Notes: generated by a model not told the origin, from the sequence alone. Shown: positions 28,701 to 37,807, counted from the stretch's first letter. The stretch: DNA of 64,000 nt from CAVVEC01 sp963747105 (GCA_963747105.1 CAVVEC010000015.1:1-64000), one strand, 5' to 3'. Made by a program: numbers and translations.

Positions 28701-28832
28701 CTCGACAACGAAGGCCTCTTTGGAGTAGTCGGACTTGGCGTCTGCGGGCTTTGGGGGCGCCTGGGCACAGACACTGGCGAGACCGAAGCCGAAGGCAGAG
28801 CAAACAACGAAGAGGCGCAAATACTTAAACAT
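25728..28832 (-). CDS. Exported DUF3857 / transglutaminase-like / TPR protein
   Basis: A 1034-aa protein with a signal peptide (LRLFVVCSAFGFGLASVCAQ). Residues about 45-230 form DUF3857. Residues about 270-390 form a transglutaminase-like fold with Cys in QYGDCKDKETL, His in AQFDHLIGV and Asp in IWLDTTSE, so a thiol-enzyme triad is kept. From about 650 there are several TPR units (AWLWLGEVYKFTRQTDLALQ, LYAQLGYAYMNLGNDDKAL). ATG 28832 is chosen because the signal peptide begins there. The physiological substrate is unknown in this family. Confidence 0.85.
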   Translation of the reverse strand: MFKYLRLFVVCSAFGFGLASVCAQAPPKPADAKSDYSKEAFVVEEDLAQIAFENDGTSTRQSNTRVRIQSDAGVQRYSVLPFSYENATESLDIAYVRVKKPDGTVVETPADNIQDMAAEITRQAPFYSDLREKHVAVKGLGVGDVLEFEAHWHMTKPLIPGQFYFAGSFSHDSINLHSQLQISIPRDRVLKWKSSDLKPVIADEGARRTFTWTTSQLQHKSSEEEKKDNEEKLYQTARGRSPAPDVQLSTFQSWEQLGAWYNELQKNRVKPTPEIRAKAAELTKNATDDNAKLHAIYNYVSTQFHYIGVAFGIGRYQPHSAGEVLGNQYGDCKDKETLLASLLDAAGIKAYPALISSSRDVDPDVPSPAQFDHLIGVVPQGSSFIWLDTTSEVAPFGYLLSVLRDKRALVIPPDKPALLMTTPADPPVKALESFKIDAKLSDTGTLEGKIELTLSGNDAEIIVRNAFRRVPMPQWKDLVQQISYGSGFSGDVSEVTASSPERTDEFFKLTYTYNRKDFPQWSERRISSPLPPMLVPAPDTKPSHPILLGAIEEHRNESRVELPKGYSPELPARVELSEDFAEYHASYSVKDGVLQTERSLIVKLREVPLNQYDAYKKFAKKVADDNDLYIPLSSGQSSAADSYQDEIWQLPYSENADAAGAYDSAKELSEKHDMQGEINSLKRAVEIDPKFTRAWLWLGEVYKFTRQTDLALQAYRTAIETDPEVLVSYKALGYTLMSMQKYEEAVPVWQALIKIAPQNVDGLFALGSAMSSLKRYGESVPTFEAALAVAPDRAYLYAQLGYAYMNLGNDDKALPALKKAVDLDPRLYNDVAYSVADANKYLPLALEFAQKAVRDVEEASAKVQLADLKVEDLERTSRLAAYWDTLGWVFFRTGNLEQAEKYLNAAWTLSQNATVSDHLRQVRKRQHRDATLPDASAMRTIKLNRLVPGTASAEFFVILARYPKTSKPQVADVKFISGSEKLRVAAKALSSARFTVPFPDDGPTHLLRRGILGCYEYTGCSFVVLNPDDVRSVN

Positions 28833-28848
28833 AAGATGGCAAGTATTT
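28819..28848. promoter_or_regulatory. Inverted repeat spanning the DUF3857 gene start
   Basis: AAATACTT (28819-28826) is perfectly inverted to AAGTATTT (28841-28848). The start codon (28830-28832) lies in the loop. In mRNA this could form a hairpin over the start; in DNA it could be an operator. Confidence 0.35.
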
Positions 28849-29067
28849 AACCTGCTTTCGCGCAAAACGCAAGGCAATTGGTCACATGAGGCTGTGAGGC
28901 AGCGGAGGATTTGACTGATCTTCGAACTGTCAAGCGGAGACTTGTGCGGGCAGTCTGGATCTGCGGCTTTCGCTGAGGAGGGCAAAAACAGAGAATTGCA
29001 TCTTGCCCCATCTGGCTTGGCGCCGCGAACACTGCTAAAATCACAGCACGCCCGCGTCTTGTAGCGT

Positions 29068-29143
29068 GGGGCTATAGCTCAGCTGGGAGAGCGCATCGTT
29101 CGCAACGATGAGGTCGTCGGTTCGATCCCGACTAGCTCCACCA
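29068..29143 (+). tRNA. tRNA-Ala (anticodon CGC)
   Basis: The cloverleaf folds fully: acceptor GGGGCTA with TAGCTCC, D-arm GCTC...GAGC, and anticodon stem CATCG/CGATG around the loop TTCGCAA. The T-arm is GTCGGTTCGATCCCGAC, the discriminator is A, and the CCA end is encoded. The loop gives anticodon CGC, reading GCG. Confidence 0.96.
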
Positions 29144-29197
29144 GGATTTTCAGCTTCATTGAAACACCGCCGATTCCCCAACTTCGAGGAGGATTCT

Positions 29198-30886
29198 GTG
29201 ACGACTTCGGACCGCGAACAAAATGGCTCTTCTGTTTTGAATCAGGGTTTTACTGCACAGTTTTACAACCCTCCCCGCAACAGTCACCGCTTTTCCGATG
29301 TGTCCCTCTCCGGAGTCGTGCGGTTCTTCTGGATGCTGCTGCTTGCGGCAGTCGCCTCCTGCGCCGCGTTCGCTACCGATGTCGCGACCTATCACAATGA
29401 CATCGCCCGCACCGGCCAGAACCTGCAGGAAACGATTCTGACCACCAGCAATGTCAATTCCACCAATTTCGGCAAGCTTTTCACCGTGTCCGTGGATGCC
29501 ATCATTGACGCCGAACCCCTGTATCTTTCCCAGGTCTCTATTTCCGGGAAGGGCACGCACAATGTGCTCTATGCCGTTACCGAAAACGACAGCGTTTATG
29601 CTTTCGACGCCGACACCGGCAGCCAGTTGTGGCAAGTGTCGCTGCTGGGATCGGGTGAGACCGCCTCGGATGATCACGGCTGCGGCCAGATCAGCCCGCA
29701 GATCGGCATCACTTCCACTCCGGTCATCGATCGCAGCAGCGGTGCGAACGGGACCATGTACGTGGTCGCAATGAGCAAGGATTCTTCCGGTACGTATTTC
29801 CAGCGCGTCCACGGTCTCGATATCACAACCGGCCAGGAGGAGTTCGGCGGCCCGGTTCCGGTCAAGGCAAGATATCCCGGCACTGGCGATAACAGCCACA
29901 ACGGATATGTGGTTTTTGATCCCGGCCAGTACGCTGAGCGCGCAGGGCTGCTGTTGTTGAACCACGTTATCTACACCGCATGGACGTCGCACTGCGACGC
30001 CCGCCCCTATACCGGCTGGATCATTGGCTACGACGAGGCCACGCTCGCGCGGACCAGCGTATTGGACGTTACGCCGAACGGCCACGAAGGGGCGATCTGG
30101 CAGGCCGGAGCAGGAATGTCGAGCGATGGCAAGAACCTGTTCCTCCTCGACGCCAACGGCACCTTCGGCACAACTCTGGACAAGAAGGGCTTTCCAAAGG
30201 ACGGAGACTATGGGAATGCTTTTCTGAAGCTTGCAGCCAAGAACAAGAAACTCAGCGTTGCCGATTATTTCAACATGTACAACACTGTGACCGAATCGCA
30301 ACACGATGAGGACCTTGGCTCGGGTGGGACTATCGTCCTGCCTGCCATGAAGGACGCCAAAGGAAAGACCCACTATCTGGCGATTGGAGCGGGCAAGGAC
30401 TCGAATATCTACATTGTGAACCGTAACAACATGGGCAAGTTTAATCCCAACAACGATAAGGCAATTTACCAGGAAATTGATGGTGCACTTGCCGGCGGAG
30501 AATGGGCTACATCAACCTATTTCAACGGTAGCGTGTACTTTGGACCGGAGGGGAACAACCTGCTGCAATTTACGTTCTCCAACGCCAAGCTTTCTACCTC
30601 ACCGAAGTCAAAGAGTTCAGCTTCCTTCACCTATCCGGGGACGACCCCTGCGATCTCGGCGAACGGCTCGATGGATGGCATTGTCTGGGCTATCGAACAC
30701 AGCGATCCCAATGATGTCCTGCATGCCTATGACGCCACGAACCTGGGCAACGAACTGTATAACTCAAACCGCACGCGCGATCAGTTCGGAACGGCCGGCC
30801 ACTTTGGAACGCCGATGATTGTGAATGGCAAGGTCTACGTGGGCACTACCGACGGCGTGGTGGTTTTTGGGCTGCTCGGGCACTGA
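29198..30886 (+). CDS. Membrane-anchored PQQ-like beta-propeller protein
   Basis: A 562-aa protein if it starts at GTG 29198, which follows a strong CGAGGAGGA site. An earlier in-frame start at 29108 lies inside the tRNA and is rejected. A hydrophobic segment near residue 45-65 (WMLLLAAVASCAAFA) ends before ATDVATYHNDIARTGQN. Repeats such as NVLYAVTENDSVYAFDADTG and VVVFGLLGH match PQQ/WD-like blades. No enzymatic motif was seen; a structural or binding role is likely. Confidence 0.72.
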   Translation: MTTSDREQNGSSVLNQGFTAQFYNPPRNSHRFSDVSLSGVVRFFWMLLLAAVASCAAFATDVATYHNDIARTGQNLQETILTTSNVNSTNFGKLFTVSVDAIIDAEPLYLSQVSISGKGTHNVLYAVTENDSVYAFDADTGSQLWQVSLLGSGETASDDHGCGQISPQIGITSTPVIDRSSGANGTMYVVAMSKDSSGTYFQRVHGLDITTGQEEFGGPVPVKARYPGTGDNSHNGYVVFDPGQYAERAGLLLLNHVIYTAWTSHCDARPYTGWIIGYDEATLARTSVLDVTPNGHEGAIWQAGAGMSSDGKNLFLLDANGTFGTTLDKKGFPKDGDYGNAFLKLAAKNKKLSVADYFNMYNTVTESQHDEDLGSGGTIVLPAMKDAKGKTHYLAIGAGKDSNIYIVNRNNMGKFNPNNDKAIYQEIDGALAGGEWATSTYFNGSVYFGPEGNNLLQFTFSNAKLSTSPKSKSSASFTYPGTTPAISANGSMDGIVWAIEHSDPNDVLHAYDATNLGNELYNSNRTRDQFGTAGHFGTPMIVNGKVYVGTTDGVVVFGLLGH

Positions 30887-30976
30887 TGCGCGCGTTCATG
30901 CCCGCGGCTTCCGGAGGGACGCGGGTGCTGTTTCCGGTCGTAATCAGGTCAGAATCTGAGTAAGCCAGGAGGAGTT

Positions 30977-31378
30977 ATGTCGGCCGTAAACTTGGAAGAC
31001 GCACGAAGAGTGATCGCTGCCGCTGAAAAAAAAGCCAAAGCGATTGGTCAACCCATGAACATCGCGGTAGCGGACGAGGGCGGGAACATCGTCTCCCACG
31101 TGCGCATGGATGGTGCCTGGATTGGAAGCATAGACATCTCGATGAAGAAGGCGTACACGTCGCGCGCCTTCGACATTGCCACCAAGGACCTCGCGACTCA
31201 CTCCCAGTCGGGAGGGCAATTCTTCGGGATTCATGCGTCAAACGACGGCAAGATCATGATTTTCGCGGGCGGCATTCCACTGAAGCGCGACGGCAAAGTG
31301 GTGGGCGCAATTGGAGTGAGCGGGGGCTCCGGGGAACAGGATCATGCGGTGGCGGAAGCCGGCGTGGCTGCGTTCTAG
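30977..31378 (+). CDS. GlcG/HbpS-family (DUF336) heme-binding-like protein
   Basis: A 133-aa single-domain protein. LEDARRVIAAAEKKAKAIGQ, MNIAVADEGGNIVSHVRMDGAW and IFAGGIPLKRDGKVVGAIGVSGGSGEQD are the family signatures. No signal peptide is present, unlike secreted HbpS. Some members bind heme or corrinoids or sit in glycolate operons; here no such genes are adjacent. AGGAGG lies 5-6 nt before ATG 30977. Confidence 0.88.
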   Translation: MSAVNLEDARRVIAAAEKKAKAIGQPMNIAVADEGGNIVSHVRMDGAWIGSIDISMKKAYTSRAFDIATKDLATHSQSGGQFFGIHASNDGKIMIFAGGIPLKRDGKVVGAIGVSGGSGEQDHAVAEAGVAAF

Positions 31379-31527
31379 ACCGCTCGCGTGGCCGCGCAAC
31401 TGGTTGTAAGGGAATCGTGACGGCTGTCTAGCCGGCAACTAATATCGTCAGCCTTGCAAGCGCAAGTTTGGTACGATAGCTGTACTGGGAAGATGCAGGT
31501 CTCCCCAACTGTCCCAGGCACGCGACT

Positions 31528-32472
31528 TTGTCGGAGGAGCGACTAGTGAATTACCCAGGCGGGAGAATGCGTGTACACAGGCGCAGGTCCCACCGCCGCC
31601 GCAAGCGGATTCGCCGCACTGTAATTGTGTTGGCGACGCTGACGTTTCTGGTTCTCGGTGTCCGTTCGGCTTCCTTCATCCGAGCCTCGTGGCGCTCCTT
31701 TTCTGACCGAAACCAAGTGAATTCCCAGTGGGCGCTGGGCGACCCCAGTCAGAATCTGGCGCTATTGGCGACGAAGTCCGTGGCTGGCCCGATCGCGATC
31801 CCGCGACGCATCGTTTATTCCTATTCTGTCATTCCGGGAGGAGTTCAACTCCAGACGACCTGCGGGAGCTGAGCGAGCATGATCCTGTCATCGGCCGGCA
31901 CTACGCGGGGTTCGATTTCCGTAACGCCAGAGTTGTGGAGCTCGATCAGCCCAAGCTGGTCTATCTTTCCTACCGGATTGGCAACAAAGTTTTCTGGACA
32001 ACCAAGAAGGTCAGCCTGCGCAAAGGCGAGAAGCTAATTACCGACGGAAATATGACCGCGCGCACCCGCTGTGCGAACCGGGTTTCGGAAGCCGCTCAGA
32101 AGGGAACCTCGCCGGAAGAGCCGCCGGCGGGAAAATTTGAAGAGCCCTTCGTTGGCACGGCCAGGGCAGATTCCATTTCCCGCGAATGTTGTGTCCTCCC
32201 TCTCGCCTCGCGAGTTTCCGGGGAGCGGGGCGGAGGGCCCTCCGGGATTGCTCAGTTCGAATTTGCCCTTGGGCGGAGGATTCCCGCCCCTGTTCCCGCC
32301 ACCGATTCCGTCGGGAAGCTGTCCGCCGCCGAAGAAGGGCGGAGGTGGAACGGGCAAAACCAAACCTTGTCCGCCACCTGTTACCCCGCCGATCCCCGAA
32401 CCTGGCACACTTCTGCTGGTTTCATCCGGTATCGTCGGGATCTACCTGCGGCAGCGAGTTCGCAACTCCTGA
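31528..32472 (+). pseudogene. PEP-CTERM surface protein, two frameshifts
   Basis: The N terminus has a basic stretch (RVHRRRSHRRRKRIRRT) before one membrane helix (VIVLATLTFLVLGV). The middle (DPVIGRHYAGFDFRNARVVE, KVFWTTKKVSLRKGEKL, RCANRVSE) lies in another frame from about 31855 to 32085. The C-terminal part returns to the first frame. It is Pro/Gly-rich and ends PIPEPGTLLLVSSGIVGIYLRQRVR, a clear PEP-CTERM signal (PEP, helix, basic tail) for exosortase. No exosortase gene lies in the window. Restored length is about 314 aa. Confidence 0.68.
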
Positions 32473-32499
32473 GCACGGGCGGACGCCTGCTCCTTCACT

Positions 32500-34119
32500 C
32501 TACTTGCAGTTGTCAAATTTGAACGAAACCAGGCGTGAAGTCCAGTCATTGCTGGAGCTGCCGCCATTCTTCTGGTTGTAGTACTCCTGGGCATACCAAA
32601 AGGTGCAGTCGTCCGAATCAATACTCATGCTGCTGTAGTCGCCCCAGCGGTTGTTGCCGTTGACTTGCACAGCCGTGCCTTTCACCGCTACTGAAGGCGC
32701 TTCCATTTTTCCCAGAGGATCGCTGGGAATGCGCCCGGTGTACCACACGCTCGGCTTCAACGTGGTGCTGGAGTCGGCGCTCATTCCCATGACAATGTCG
32801 CCCTGCTTGTCCATGGCGATGCTCGCCATCCATAAGTTAATCGTTTTGTTCTGAAAAGTCCCCGCCTGATACAGCTTGAACTTTCTTCCCGCAGGCGTGG
32901 AGCGCAATTCGTACCACCGGGTTGCAACCGTAGCCGTTGAACCTTTGCCCGGCTGCACGGCGTGCGCCACGACCATCGATTCGTGGCCGCCGAAGTTCCT
33001 GTAAGCCAGGCGGAACGTCAACAGACCACTGAGCGAGTCGACCATTTCCCCCGGCGACGGTTGCGGAACACAGGCAAAGTTGCCGCCATCGTTGCAGATC
33101 AGGGCGTAGGTCGGCACCGGAATCGGATGGGGCCCCTTGAAAGTAGACTTCTTCGGATTGACGAAGTCCACATGGAAATCAAATTCGTTCAGCCGATCCG
33201 TGGTATTGCCGAGATCAACGTAGTGATTGGGCGCGCCCCTGGGTGGCGCATTGGCTCCGTCCAGATCCGAGGGCAGGAAGCCGAAATTATTCGGATCAGG
33301 GTTGAAACAAATCATGTTGGCATTGCCTCCGCCCAGCATCGAGGAACGGTCCAAGGCGCAGGGTTCGGCGCCGAGAAAGTTTTGTGAGGGGAGGGCATAC
33401 GCGTTAAATGTGGAATAGTAGGCATCCGGCCAGACCGCATACTTGGGGTAGTCCGGAATAATGCTGCCCTGATCGAAGGCATAGCGGTTGTAGCTGCCAG
33501 TTGCGTCCGCGCTCGTGGACACGGCAACGCAAGTATAAGAGTCGGAAAACTGGTCGTTAAAAGAAAGTTCCGTCACCAGCCAGCGCTGGGCAGCTTTGTC
33601 CCACAGCACCACTGGGTCACCGCCGGCATTGGTCTCGCAAAATCCGCCGAATCCCGACCAGATGGTAGTAATGGGAGTCGCCGCCAGCACGACCCCGCCG
33701 GTGCTCTTGTCGTAGACAGCATAGGCGAAGTTCACGATTTCCACGAACTGCGTACTTCCCACGGATCCGTTAGTGTCGGGTGGATCCACGCTGCCGCTGT
33801 CCGCACTGGTCATGGCATCGAAGTTCAGCAGGTTTGTGGTCGGAACTTTGGGTAGATAGACGTCCTGCACCACCGGATCAAATCTGTGAGTATTGCCGAC
33901 AAAATACTTAGGCCGCCGGGGTTCGAGCGCCTCCGATGCATGCCGGACTGGCAGTGCTGTTCGCGCCATGTCACGGAGCGGCAGAGAAACATCGTGCTTG
34001 ATTTCGTGAATCACTCGCAGGTTGCTCTGAACGTTTCCCGCGAAGGCTGGAATCGTCCACAGCAAAAGACAGAGGGCTGGCAGCAAATTGGGTATTTTTG
34101 CCGCGTTGGTAGTTTTCAT
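32500..34119 (-). CDS. Large secreted protein of unknown function
   Basis: A 539-aa protein with a clear signal peptide (NLLPALCLLLWTIPAFAG). ATG 34119 follows AAGGAG. Features include DPPDTNGSVGSTQFVEIVNFAYAV, GGDPVVLWDKAAQRWLV and repeated short beta motifs, with Cys residues that could pair (GAEPCALD, NMICF, LICND, FACVPQP). It may be a beta-propeller. I do not recognise a named family. It reads convergently with the PEP-CTERM gene. The upstream gap 34120-34502 shows no gene or strong structure. Confidence 0.7.
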   Translation of the reverse strand: MKTTNAAKIPNLLPALCLLLWTIPAFAGNVQSNLRVIHEIKHDVSLPLRDMARTALPVRHASEALEPRRPKYFVGNTHRFDPVVQDVYLPKVPTTNLLNFDAMTSADSGSVDPPDTNGSVGSTQFVEIVNFAYAVYDKSTGGVVLAATPITTIWSGFGGFCETNAGGDPVVLWDKAAQRWLVTELSFNDQFSDSYTCVAVSTSADATGSYNRYAFDQGSIIPDYPKYAVWPDAYYSTFNAYALPSQNFLGAEPCALDRSSMLGGGNANMICFNPDPNNFGFLPSDLDGANAPPRGAPNHYVDLGNTTDRLNEFDFHVDFVNPKKSTFKGPHPIPVPTYALICNDGGNFACVPQPSPGEMVDSLSGLLTFRLAYRNFGGHESMVVAHAVQPGKGSTATVATRWYELRSTPAGRKFKLYQAGTFQNKTINLWMASIAMDKQGDIVMGMSADSSTTLKPSVWYTGRIPSDPLGKMEAPSVAVKGTAVQVNGNNRWGDYSSMSIDSDDCTFWYAQEYYNQKNGGSSSNDWTSRLVSFKFDNCK

Positions 34120-34502
34120 GCATCTCCTTCAAGGTCAGAACGCCAGAGCCCGAGCGGTCCCCTGAAACAACGCCCGGGTTTTGACTCTTCAGTTCGACTC
34201 TCCGATTCAGATTGGAATTCCCCGTGTCGGAACAAATATTGCGTTGTCCAGCGGCGGGTTCGTGGGAGTGAACCAGGTCCGCAGCACAACAGTCCTCGGA
34301 AGTATCTTATGAACGCCGCACTTCGTCAACGGGCCATTCTACTCATACCTGCCGATGGGCGCGCTCAGACGACCGCGACTGGATTTCTGTCTGAGGTTGT
34401 TATGTAGAGTGTTCCTGGCTTTTTGGTGTGACGGGCAGGCCAGAGGTTGGGAGAAATCTCGCGGCGGGTGGGGGCCTTGGGTTAAGCGGTTCGGCGTACC
34501 CG

Positions 34503-35774
34503 CTACGGCGGGGTAATCAGGCGCACGGGAACCGGGGAAGTTCCCATTCCACCCACCAGAGGGCTAGCTCCGATGGGCGTGTTGCTGCAGCCGGCAACGT
34601 TAAGTACCGTGATGTTGACGTTGCCGCCAGGCCCTGTCGCGGAGATGGTGTCAACCTGATTGATGAACGCCTGCAAGAACCCCACTATTGTGACCGGACC
34701 GCCGAGCGGATTGAACGTGCCAGGGTCGAGGATTGGAATAGTTACGATGGAACTGCTAGTGGTAACCAACTGCCCGCTCTCTGCGCCGCTGCCTGCTGTG
34801 ATCTTCATCGGCCCGGGCGGCCACAGCAACGGATCCAGGGTATCCTGTCCAGCGCTTGTATGGATCAGACACTCCGTAGCGGTAGCCGTCGGACCGCTAT
34901 TCCCGTCGGGGTTGATGAAGTGCGGGTCCCAAGTTGTCGTGGTTGCACCGCATTGGTACGGTGTTGGGTCGTAGCATCCGATGGAGTACTCATAGTCGCT
35001 CGAACCGGCGCATGGACACTGTTGAATGGTGGGAGCAACTACCGCGGGAACATAGTCAACCATGTCTTTGCTATACGTTGCCTGGGGAGTAATATCGATC
35101 AGATTGCTGCAATCAGGACCCGGTTGGCAGTCGGATTGCAAGCTGAATGTTTCACCAATAGCAGGTCTAACCAGCCCACTCGAAGTTGTAACGAATGGTG
35201 GCGTGGTAGGCAGCGTGGGATCCTGGTTTGCCACCAACCACGGTTTAACGCCCGAAAGGGAAATCGGCGTGAAGTTCTGCGTGTTGGCCGGGTTGTAAAC
35301 TTCGGCGGTTGCCGAGGCGGTCACAAGGGCGGTGCGCTGTCCCAGAATCCGGGCGAAAAAAGTCGGAAGGCCGGTCCGCTGTAACGTTACTGTGATCTGT
35401 GGATTGTTGTTGTTGGGCGTGTTGTATGTCACCGTCGGTGTCCCGACGAGGCTGGGCGCCGTTCCTCCGACTGGATTAACCGGAAGGACGGCATTGATGG
35501 ACGACAGGGCCATGCTTTGCGCCATGGTTTCAACGGTCGAAAGGTTTATATCGCCCGGCTGAAGAGTAGTCACGCCGGAATCCGCGATTCCTTTGGCCCC
35601 TGCCAGAGCGGCAGCGTCTGCGGCCCGCTGGATCTCGGTGCGGGCAACGTATAGTGTCACCACGTCGATCGCCAGCGCCGCCATGGCCAGCAAACTTACG
35701 ATAGCCACGGCAACCAGGATGATCGTCTGGCCGCGCTCGTGTCGGCGATGTGACGGAATGTTTATGTTGCGCAT
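34503..35774 (-). CDS. TadG-like pilus assembly protein
   Basis: About 423 aa. The N terminus HERGQTIILVAVAIVSLLAMAALAIDVVTLYVARTEIQ has the RGQ motif, single membrane helix and AADAAALAGA of the TadG/Flp family. The rest is extracytoplasmic, with several Cys residues (SDCQPGPDCS, QQCPCAG, CYDPTPYQC). No MIDAS-type von Willebrand motif was seen. ATG 35774 is preferred over TTG/GTG just upstream. It is the last gene of a four-gene Tad-type cluster. Confidence 0.8.
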   Translation of the reverse strand: MRNINIPSHRRHERGQTIILVAVAIVSLLAMAALAIDVVTLYVARTEIQRAADAAALAGAKGIADSGVTTLQPGDINLSTVETMAQSMALSSINAVLPVNPVGGTAPSLVGTPTVTYNTPNNNNPQITVTLQRTGLPTFFARILGQRTALVTASATAEVYNPANTQNFTPISLSGVKPWLVANQDPTLPTTPPFVTTSSGLVRPAIGETFSLQSDCQPGPDCSNLIDITPQATYSKDMVDYVPAVVAPTIQQCPCAGSSDYEYSIGCYDPTPYQCGATTTTWDPHFINPDGNSGPTATATECLIHTSAGQDTLDPLLWPPGPMKITAGSGAESGQLVTTSSSIVTIPILDPGTFNPLGGPVTIVGFLQAFINQVDTISATGPGGNVNITVLNVAGCSNTPIGASPLVGGMGTSPVPVRLITPP

Positions 35775-35783
35775 CACCAATTC

Positions 35784-36392
35784 TCAGTTCATGTTGGCGG
35801 CCCAGGCAGTCTCAGTAATCTGGGATACTCCCGGGTAATTGGCTCCGGGCGCCAACAGCGTAATGACGCGGTTAAAACGCCACTGATATGGGTACGAGAT
35901 CGTGACCTGGGTACAGAAAACGTTTACGGTGGTCGGATTTGGGTTTCCGTAGTTTGTTGCCTGTAGTGTATTGCCACGTTGGATGACTAGTTGTAGCGTA
36001 CCCGCACAACCGTTCCCGCTAGTCGTGTAGGTCCAAGTCAGTGACGCGCCCATGCCGGGCTCGGTTAAACCACTGAGACCGCAGTCGTTGATTCTGGAGG
36101 CTTGCAGGTAGGAATCCACCAGAAAACGGATTGCATCCACGGACGGAGGAGTGGTGCAGGTAGGGCACAAATCATTGGTTGGCTGCGTGGAGCCAAAGCG
36201 TGCTCCTTCGCGTACCGCATTGTTCAACTCCTGCTTCAGGTTGAAGGCGGCGCCGAAGTCGAAAATTCCTATGACCAGAACGACGAGCAGCGGAAGAGCA
36301 ATCGCGAACTCCATCATTTGCGAAGCTTCAGCTCCCCCCAGCCGTGACCAGTGCCATCGAAAACTCTCGCGGGTTTTGTCGCAGTCAAGCAT
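35784..36392 (-). CDS. TadE-like minor pilin
   Basis: About 202 aa. GAEASQMMEFAIALPLLVVLVIGIFDFGAAF followed by NLKQELNNAVREGARFGS is the TadE signature: conserved Glu in EFAI, then one hydrophobic helix, then the AREGAR motif. The external part has a CPTC pair. ATG 36392 lies 5 nt after the stop of the preceding tadE-like gene, indicating an operon. Confidence 0.85.
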   Translation of the reverse strand: MLDCDKTRESFRWHWSRLGGAEASQMMEFAIALPLLVVLVIGIFDFGAAFNLKQELNNAVREGARFGSTQPTNDLCPTCTTPPSVDAIRFLVDSYLQASRINDCGLSGLTEPGMGASLTWTYTTSGNGCAGTLQLVIQRGNTLQATNYGNPNPTTVNVFCTQVTISYPYQWRFNRVITLLAPGANYPGVSQITETAWAANMN

Positions 36393-36397
36393 AGGCA

Positions 36398-36937
36398 CTA
36401 ATATTCTCCGCGCATCTGCACGTCAGTCTTCAGTTGCAGGCTGATAGCGTTGGCCGGGTACGGAAGAGAGAAGTTGTAGGGATATTGGAAACTTACAGAG
36501 GCTCCACAAACCGGCGGCCCCGGACTTGTCACCGGAGTAAGCAATACCTGATTGCAGATAGTGATGTTGTTGTTGCTGGATGCGGTGTTGCAGTTAGCCG
36601 CCAGCGTTCCACCGGGGCAAAAAGTTACTGTCGGCGCGTAGAGCGAAATTTTGCTGGGATCCACGCCGGAGGCTTGCAGGGTGGTCGTCACTACACTTGC
36701 GATTGCGCTGGGATTTGACGTGGCGGCGATGTTCCCGCAGGTCCCGCAGGTAGAGGCCACCGCCACCCTCGCACCCTCGCGCGCGGCGTGATTGATGGTG
36801 GCGTAAACGTTGAACGCGCGCCCGAACCAATAAATGCCCAGCAGCAGCAGGAAGGTCAAAGGCAACACCAGCGCGGCTTCGGCGATTTCCGAGCCCGCGG
36901 TCCCGGCTGCGATCTTCTTCCAACGACGGCTCCTCAT
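36398..36937 (-). CDS. TadE-like minor pilin
   Basis: A 179-aa paralogue of the next gene. GSEIAEAALVLPLTFLLLLGIYWFGRAFNVY and TINHAAREGARVAVA show the same Glu-helix-REGAR layout; a CGTCG pair and other Cys residues follow. ATG 36937 is preceded by GGAGG at normal distance; the frame is open upstream to 37039 but overlaps the peptidase gene. Two TadE-like proteins plus TadG typically form the pseudopilin tip. Confidence 0.85.
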   Translation of the reverse strand: MRSRRWKKIAAGTAGSEIAEAALVLPLTFLLLLGIYWFGRAFNVYATINHAAREGARVAVASTCGTCGNIAATSNPSAIASVVTTTLQASGVDPSKISLYAPTVTFCPGGTLAANCNTASSNNNITICNQVLLTPVTSPGPPVCGASVSFQYPYNFSLPYPANAISLQLKTDVQMRGEY

Positions 36938-36974
36938 GTCCTCCAAAATGTCCTCGGGCTCAACCGCAAAGCCT

Positions 36975-37511
36975 TCACGACATTCCCCAAATCCGTCTAA
37001 CAGTATAAAGAAGTACGGCAATGGCGACCGCAACACCAAACGGTACTTTCAGCGATTCCGGATTATCCAGAGAAAGCTCTGGCCCGGGAAGATGCAAGCT
37101 AAAGAATGCGGCCAGCATGCGTCCAAGGTTTCGCAGAGTCTGACGAAAACGCTTTTTCCATATCACAAGGATTACAGCCATCACACCCGCAACCAGAATG
37201 GCCGCCAGCAAAACCGTAATCAGGTTTTGGGGGCCCAGGAAAGCTCCCAGTGCTCCCACAAGTTTCCAGTCTCCGGCGCCGAGAGCGCGAATCATTACGA
37301 ACGGCAGCAACAGCAGCAAACCCAGACCCGCACCCAGCAAGGAATCCCTGGCACCCACCCAACCCAATGATAGAGAGTTCGCGACAACGCCCAGCAACAG
37401 CCCCGGAACGGTCAGCCAATTGGGGATACGGCGGGAACGCCAATCGGTGTATCCGGCGATCACGGCGAGCAACGCAGGCAAGATCCACACTCCCTCTTTG
37501 GCTATGGCCAT
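36975..37511 (-). CDS. Prepilin peptidase, TadV/CpaA type
   Basis: About 178 aa, a membrane aspartyl protease that processes Flp-type prepilins. The catalytic Asp residues are in YTDWRSRRIPN and in the GAGDWKLVGALG motif (GxGD). About five to six helices are seen. ATG 37511 is used; TTG 37541 and GTG 37520 are in frame upstream. It heads the Tad-type cluster. The 37542-37807 gap upstream shows no convincing gene. Confidence 0.85.
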   Translation of the reverse strand: MAIAKEGVWILPALLAVIAGYTDWRSRRIPNWLTVPGLLLGVVANSLSLGWVGARDSLLGAGLGLLLLLPFVMIRALGAGDWKLVGALGAFLGPQNLITVLLAAILVAGVMAVILVIWKKRFRQTLRNLGRMLAAFFSLHLPGPELSLDNPESLKVPFGVAVAIAVLLYTVRRIWGMS

Positions 37512-37807
37512 GGAGTCCACCGCTGGCAGCGCGGTGACCAACCTGTGACGGGCCAGAAATGTGGCGGCGAAATGCGCATTTAGAAAATCGTGCCGGCGAC
37601 CATCCCGAGCGGCAGGCGCGAACAGCGATTTATGGGCGGATTGTCACATAGTCACCGGGTCAAGTCAACGTTACCGACGCAGTTGAACCACACCAGGAAT
37701 GTCTTCCTCCAGCCGAACATGCAGGAAAGACTGTTCGGCCAGGTGGGTCCCTTCAACAAGCTTGGCCACCAGGGCCAGACGGGCGAGTCATCCATCCCAC
37801 ACGAAAC

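Noticed and set aside
29108..29197. Earlier in-frame start for the PQQ-like protein
   Set aside because: It lies inside the tRNA-Ala gene and lacks a ribosome binding site; GTG 29198 has a strong one.
30901..30930. CCCGCG...CGCGGG stem after the PQQ-like gene as a terminator
   Set aside because: Only a 6-bp stem with a 13-nt loop and a weak T tract; chance is likely in this GC content.
32034..32408. Minus-strand Gly/Pro-rich ORF over the PEP-CTERM gene
   Set aside because: Low-complexity mirror of the proline-rich region; no start site or homology.
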